Assembly (NCBI GenBank): GCA_014155875.1
Contig: JACEFZ010021378.1
Location: 80,315 to 144,314, forward strand
Direction of reading: 5' to 3'
Length of the DNA stretch: 64,000 nt
Origin: Cepaea nemoralis
Lineage: Eukaryota > Mollusca > Gastropoda > Stylommatophora > Helicidae
The notes under the pieces are model-generated. The model did not search any database. It worked only from the letters and a program-made list of their open reading frames with translations, and was not told the DNA's origin. Made by a program: the position numbers and the translations under genes. Positions 59,672-64,000 of the stretch are shown piece after piece (position 1 is the first letter of the stretch; every line of letters starts with the position of its first letter).

Positions 59672-60217
59672 CTAGTTGTTCACTGTGTGCAAAAACCACA
59701 TCTACTAAATGTTGCAGGTCTTGTTATTTATCTGCAATCAAGACTGTATCATCGGCATATCTAATCTTATTGATGTATCGTTCCCCCAATGTTGATTCCT
59801 TCCATATCCTCTATATTTCAGACAATATTTTCACTGTACAGGGAGATAAGTGCTGGAGACATTACACATCCCTGTGTCACACCTCTTTTCATATGCAGAT
59901 ATTGACACTAAATCATTATCAGTTCTGATGTCTTACAAGTCTAAGGTCAATTCCGTCAATGTGTAGATCTTCAAGCATCCATATCATGTCGAAATGTCTC
60001 ACTTTATCGAAAGCCTTTGTGTAGTCAATAAAGCACAGATATAAATCTTTGTTTTTTTTTCGTTTTTTTTTTTTATAGAACGTCCAATTACTGTTCTCAG
60101 TATATACACAACATTTACTGTACATTGATTAATGGCGCCCGTTATGATATTTAATTATGAAAACTTGCGCATCTGGAAGACATTATATCATTACTAATAA
60201 TGCATCGCTGTTCTTGA

Positions 60218-60384
60218 TTCCTGGGCAAATTTTACGTTCAGTAGTTTGCCATTGCTTTCTGAACGACCGGCTTCTATACCATTTTCGAAAAAAACCAGAA
60301 CCGCTGTGTTTCGAACCCGGGTATACGGGTTCACAAACCACGTTTTCAAGCACTTAGCCACAGAGACAGAAAACCGACAGAGAC
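60218..60384 (-). mobile_element. SINE S3 fragment
   Basis: Minus-strand tRNA-like head: A-box-like TGGCTAAGTGCTTGA and B-box GGGTTCGAAACA (about 60358 to 60308), and core AGAAAGCAATGGCAAACTAC (60241-60260). The S3 3' tail is missing. The solo LTR lies at its 5' edge. Confidence 0.65.
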
Positions 60385-60389
60385 CGGGG
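60385..60389. repeat. Left TSD of the solo LTR (CGGGG)
   Basis: CGGGG directly before TGTCA. The same five bases follow TGACA at 61014-61018. Confidence 0.78.
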
Positions 60390-61013
60390 TGTCAAAGACT
60401 TAGGAGAGAGCTCTAAGCTAAGGAGAGCTAAAATAGAGCTTAGGAAGAGGGCAAGTGACGTAACAGGATAGGAGACCAGACAGAAGAGACACAAACGCTA
60501 TAAATAGCTATAACGGGACACACTTGTGTCAACAAGCAGGGCAACCAGTACAGATGAGCTGGGATTACCCAAGAGACGGGAAACCCACTTCACGAGGAAG
60601 GACCAAGTAATTCTGGTCAGCACAGCCCAGTGCCCAGCACGTAAACTAACGAACGCACGCTGAGCTAATTGCCCGTGTCTGAACACGCCACGCTCAGCGG
60701 GCTCTGACAGACCGGACGGCGTAGGAATCAGACGTGTATCCGCTGGGGATACTTTGTAGTTGTTAAGGACAGTATAATAGTTATATAGTTTAGCTTAGCT
60801 TCAAGAGTTATAATATTAAGATCATCTCCTCATTCCATCTTATCTTCATCACATCCTATGATGTTTAATACCGTTGTGGTATTCCGCTCGTGGAGCTATT
60901 GTATGATCAGCTCCGAATAAAAATGTATCCTTTTGCAAACAATACGAGTGTCACTTTCGTGTAGTGCAAAAGAAGGGAATCCTTGTATGCCTGTCGCAAG
61001 TGAGTTGCTGACA
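60390..61013 (+). mobile_element. Solo LTR, 624 bp
   Basis: Starts TGTCA and ends TGACA (perfect short inverted ends of the TG...CA type), flanked by the 5-bp duplication CGGGG. Inside are a TATA-box-like TATAAATA (60499-60506) and a polyadenylation signal AATAAA (60916-60921), both on the plus strand, giving the orientation. No internal coding region or second LTR is present, so it is a recombination remnant. A 5-bp TSD suits Gypsy- or BEL-type elements; the superfamily is not determined. Confidence 0.82.
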
Positions 61014-61020
61014 CGGGGGT

Positions 61021-61300
61021 TATAGCTGCGCTAGATTTTACTAGAAAGCAGCAAGTCAAATGGTTTGGCCATGCAATCAGGTTACCAACTAACAGTATAG
61101 CACAACAAGCAATGATGTACAGACCAGATGGAAGCAGAGGAAGAGGCCGACCACGTAGACGATGTACGCAGGGAATAGCAGAGACCATGGGAATATCAAT
61201 ACATGAAGCCCATAAGCGGGCAATCTTCCGCTGTTTATACCTCACCTCGACGCCGCAACGTACAAGAGGAACATGACGAGATGAGATGAGAGATGAGATA
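61021..61300 (+). pseudogene. LINE-E C-terminus with GATGA-type tail
   Basis: Open in one frame from about 61030 to a natural stop near 61273: RKQQVKWFGHAIRLPTNSIA, QQAMMYRPDGSRGRGRPRRR, QGIAETMGISIHEAHKRAIF. It is followed by ATGACGAGATGAGATGAGAG, its simple-repeat tail. A 5'-truncated RTE-like LINE end. Confidence 0.72.
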
Positions 61301-61309
61301 ATTAATGTC

Positions 61310-61530
61310 TTGGCCTCTCCTTGACGTCATTCTGTTTGAAAACAATTTCTTCAGACATGATGTTCTAAGCATCTGAATAGCAGGTAGTCTGCCGTTGCTT
61401 TCCTTCTTGATATTAGCCATACTGTTGATGACCAAAGCAAGTGTCTCTATAATTAGATGCTCTACCTATCGGTGGGACACTTGAGACCATCATCAACAAC
61501 TAGCTGTCGGCAACCCCCCAGCTCCATCCA
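61310..61530 (-). mobile_element. Diverged R3-like module
   Basis: Aligns with 59340-59530: ACATGATGTTCTAAGCATCT, the core-like GTCTGCCGTTGCTTTCCTT, CTAGCTGTCGGCAACCCC, CATCCACCACCTG. Here R3 is not attached to LINE-A. Confidence 0.6.
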
Positions 61531-61868
61531 CCACCTGTTCATGTGATTTCTGGTTACCCTCATTCCTAGACTACGCTGGAACTAGTCTGAATGTCACAAA
61601 CAAGTAAAGAGATCTATCCGTAGTTATCCAATGCAGCTAGGTCCACGCCCATCCCTTAATATTGGTTGTTTTGTTTTTGTTTATACGTCTCTACTCCGTG
61701 TCTTAGGTCTTAGCTCTATGTATTTTGTCGTATAGATTCCAGACAATTGCTTTATAAGAAATACTATTCCGAACCATTGTTTAATGCATGTCCTATCCAG
61801 CGCCAGAATCTATTGGTTAAATTGCATTTGTTTAGTTCTTTCCATGACCTCGACATTGTTGATTCTGT
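61531..61868. other. Unassigned DNA
   Basis: No recognised feature. Confidence 0.4.
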
Positions 61869-61879
61869 CATACAACTTT

Positions 61880-62119
61880 TTTTTTCGCATATCCTTTACA
61901 GGACATTGCAATCAACACCAGCATTTTTCAGCAGCTGTTGATGTCTTGGCAAGTGTTACGTTTAATAGTTTGTCATTGATTTCTGAACGAACGGCTCACA
62001 TACATCAGTGAGTAACCAGCGCGACGCTATCCGCTGCCAAGTCTCGCGCAGCTGTGTTTCGAACTTGAGTATAGAGGATTAAGAACAACGTCTTTAACTC
62101 CTTCGCCATGGAGGGCGGC
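61880..62119 (-). mobile_element. SINE S3, complete, 11-bp TSD
   Basis: TSD CATACAACTTT at 61869-61879 and 62120-62130. The minus-strand head has A-box-like TGGCGAAGGAGTTAAAG and B-box-like AGTTCGAAACA. The core is at 61964-61984. The tail ends TAAAGGATATGCG and a short poly(A), seen as T-run on the plus strand. About 240 bp. It defines the S3 unit against which the LINE-fused versions can be compared. Confidence 0.85.
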
Positions 62120-62179
62120 CATACAACTTTAGTCCCTGTATATTGAGAAAGCACAAATTAATGAAGTTAATTTTTTTTT

Positions 62180-62480
62180 CTACAGCACACATTAGAAAAA
62201 ATAGCCATAATGATATAAAATAATAATGGTAGATTATAATGCAAAAGTAGGTACATGAAGAGCGTAAAATGAGAGGCACGTTTTAGGAAAAAATGTAATT
62301 GGAAACAGAGATGATGCAGGTGACAAATTAATTGAAATTTGAACAAAGAGTGCATTAATGATAGCCTACACATTATTACACAACATCCAAGAAGACTATT
62401 TACATGGAAGTTCCCAAGCAGTACTACCAAAAACCAGTCGGATTATTATTTTAAATGAAAATCAGGCGTAACATCAGCAA
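62180..62480 (+). pseudogene. LINE-A endonuclease fragment
   Basis: Frames read IMVDYNAKVGT, then GNRDDAGDKLIEI, then LMIAYTLL and a shifted region preceding SRIIILNENQA. These correspond to the GDFNAKVG, GNRNEAGDRLIEF and NTLF strands of an APE endonuclease. It belongs with the linker and RT start at 63250-64000, the two now separated by SINE insertions. Confidence 0.65.
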
Positions 62481-62543
62481 CCAACCCTACAATGTGCAAT
62501 TTGTGATATAGTTCAACAGGTATTAGAAGCAGATCTGAAAGTA

Positions 62544-62638
62544 AATCTCAAAAAGCTTACCTGTGGAACAAGGCCACTTTGTTATAATCTCAAAAAGCTT
62601 ACCTGTGGAACAAGGCCACTTTGTTATAATCTCAAAAA
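62544..62638. repeat. 42-bp tandem duplication
   Basis: Two identical 42-bp units starting AATCTCAAAAAGCTTACC plus a partial third. Confidence 0.92.
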
Positions 62639-62748
62639 AGTACCCGATGCACGCAACGTAGATGTTAAGAGTCGTTGTGAGGTCTCGATGTCTATAAAGG
62701 AGGACATAACACCTGACGAAATGGCAGTACAAGCAAGAGTTATCTTGA

Positions 62749-63011
62749 TAGTTTAGTTTAGTTGTTTTTGTTTTTTTAAGCATATCCTTTACAGGACTTA
62801 GCTGTCAACACCAGCATCTTTCAGCTGTATGTTGATCTCTTGGCAAGATTACGCTCAGTAGTTTGCCATTGCTTTCTGAGCGGCCGGCTCAGTATCCGCA
62901 AGTCACGAGCGGGGGTCGAACCGCCTCAGCTCTCGCTCCGCTACGAGACTCTGCGTGATAAACGGGATTACAGAGAGAAAGTGTTGTAACCCCACAGCCA
63001 GAGAGACCGGC
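62749..63011 (-). mobile_element. SINE S3 inserted in the tail of SINE S2
   Basis: S3 (about 62764-63011) has a tRNA head with B-box GGTTCGACCCC (near 62919), the core at 62858-62878 and poly(A). It is bracketed by TAGTTTAGTTTAGTT at 62749-62763 and 63012-63026, the tail repeat of S2. So S3 landed in the S2 tail. Confidence 0.75.
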
Positions 63012-63240
63012 TAGTTTAGTTTAGTTTAGTTTATAGATCAACATCACGGCACACGGGTGCAACCCATAAGTGCTCCGTTCTCCTCCTAACTCAAACCTGA
63101 GTCTGGAGAAACTCAGCTCAGTGTACGAACTCCGTAGCACCGCCGAGGATCCTGAAATACTTGGGTAGATTTTTAACTCGAAATTTTGCCCGGGCAGCGC
63201 CGCTAGGCTACTCTTTTTCGATTTCAGCAGCCAAAGATTT
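63012..63240 (-). mobile_element. SINE S2, 5'-truncated
   Basis: Matches the 3' 230 bp of the complete S2 at 30266-30664 (ATCAACATCACGGCACACGG, CTCAAACCTGAGTCTGGAG, GAGGATCCTGAAATACTTGG). The tRNA head is missing. Confidence 0.8.
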
Positions 63241-63249
63241 AATTCCGAC

Positions 63250-64000
63250 TAAGAATAAATTTCATAAGCCGCGGACTACATCAGATTCGCTGGAATTAAT
63301 AAAACAACGAACGGAAATGAAACCGAAAAGAGGCGAAACCAATAAAAGCAGGATGAAGTATACACTGATAACACAGGAAAATAGAAAGAACACAAGAAAG
63401 GTCAAATATCAGTATATACAAGATTGTTGTATTAAAACAGAGCAATATCATCCGAATGGAATATATTATGAAATATCCAAAGAAATTAAGTTTTTGGGAA
63501 GAAATATTTGACCTCAATCAACTGTTAGCAGTGATATGTTGGAATATACCCTAACGGAATCTGGGAAAAATTCTAAAAAGATGGAATAAGTACTAAATTT
63601 GTATGCTTGATATGAACGACTGTGAAGATATGAATGAGATGCATGAGCCAATGACAGCAGAGACAAAACATGAACCCTTATCAGATGAAATTGCATGGGC
63701 AATAAAGAACCTGAAGAATGGTAAATCACCAGAAAGTGATGAGATACCAGTTGAACTAATAAAAGCGGGGAGAGAAGAAAACATTCAAATCTATCACGCA
63801 TTATGTAAAGAGTTATTGAAATAAGGTATATGGCCAACATATTGGTACAGAATTATTTTCATTCCGATACCAAAATAGGACAACTTTAAATTACGCACCA
63901 ACTGTAGAACTGTTGCCTTGAGAAGTCATGCAAGTAAAATTCTATTAACATTATATAGAAAAGATTTCTTTTAAAAAAATGAAGAAGAGATTAACGTAGT
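63250..64000 (+). pseudogene. LINE-A linker and start of RT, runs off the window
   Basis: 63257-63511 is open and reads SLELIKQRTEMKPKRGETNK and onward, the linker between endonuclease and RT. 63603-63824 is open (DCEDMNEMHEPMTAETKHEP, then EIAWAIKNLKNGKSPESDEI, then PVELIKAGREENIQIYHALC), the first conserved RT block. Later IFIPIPK and NCRTVALRSHASKIL lie in shifted frames. It is truncated by the window edge. Confidence 0.75.

Overview
The window looks like repeat-packed intergenic DNA from an invertebrate animal, most plausibly a lophotrochozoan such as a mollusc. That placement is an inference from the mix of elements: RTE-like LINEs, RNase H-bearing LINEs, tRNA-derived SINEs, hAT and pogo/Tigger transposons, and kilobase-long microsatellites. 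No host gene, rRNA, functional tRNA or CRISPR array is supported. Every protein-like stretch I recognise belongs to a mobile element, and almost all are broken. Family names below (LINE-A to F, RNH1, RNH2, PAL, Y, W, R3, S1 to S4) are local labels for this window.

Layout. 0-3 kb: an RNH1 LINE fragment, a 49-bp tandem array and a short hAT-type element with terminal repeats. 3-5.3 kb: a long repeat (PAL plus its downstream module). 5.6-6.6 kb: (TG)n. 7.2-9.3 kb: LINE endonuclease and RNase H remnants. 9.3-13.1 kb: two inverted PAL copies carrying LINE-A ends. 14.4-17.7 kb: repeat Y with an RNH1 insertion, then LINE-C and a SINE. 18.3-24.3 kb: LINE-A, E, F and D pieces and PAL copies. 24.3-28.4 kb: the longest LINE (LINE-B, minus strand). 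28.4-33.6 kb: SINEs, (GA)n, a 328-unit (ACAG)n array and PAL. 33.6-39.2 kb: a second PAL locus broken up by a hAT, a LINE-A, an RNH1 tail and a LINE-C insertion. 39.3-42.9 kb: a SINE inside LINE-A, and RNH2, the best preserved reading frame. 43-49.5 kb: LINE-A, then two Y copies either side of a 2.1-kb polypurine tract. 49.5-57.6 kb: LINE-C and B, a GTF2IRD2-like hAT and a Tigger 3' end. 57.7-64 kb: a nested LINE-A/chimera array, a solo LTR, and SINEs inside a degraded LINE-A.

Interactions. Several insertions can be dated relative to one another because target-site duplications (TSDs) or uninterrupted paralogues are present. The strongest are a LINE-A at 36521-37502 (11-bp TSD), SINEs at 30266-30664 and 61880-62119 (11-bp TSDs), a solo LTR at 60390-61013 (5-bp TSD, TGTCA...TGACA ends), and a LINE-A/R3 chimera at 58575-59671 (9-bp TSD).

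Most interesting patterns: (1) a SINE-like core close to GAAAGCAATGGCAAACTACT at 13 sites, three of them fused in the same orientation to a LINE 3' half, one inside a TSD; (2) two unrelated repeats, PAL and Y, both built around a GGCACATGNNCATGTGCC-type palindrome; (3) a LINE-A 3' end joined to PAL at four loci. All comparisons were made by eye, so percentages and exact edges are approximate.
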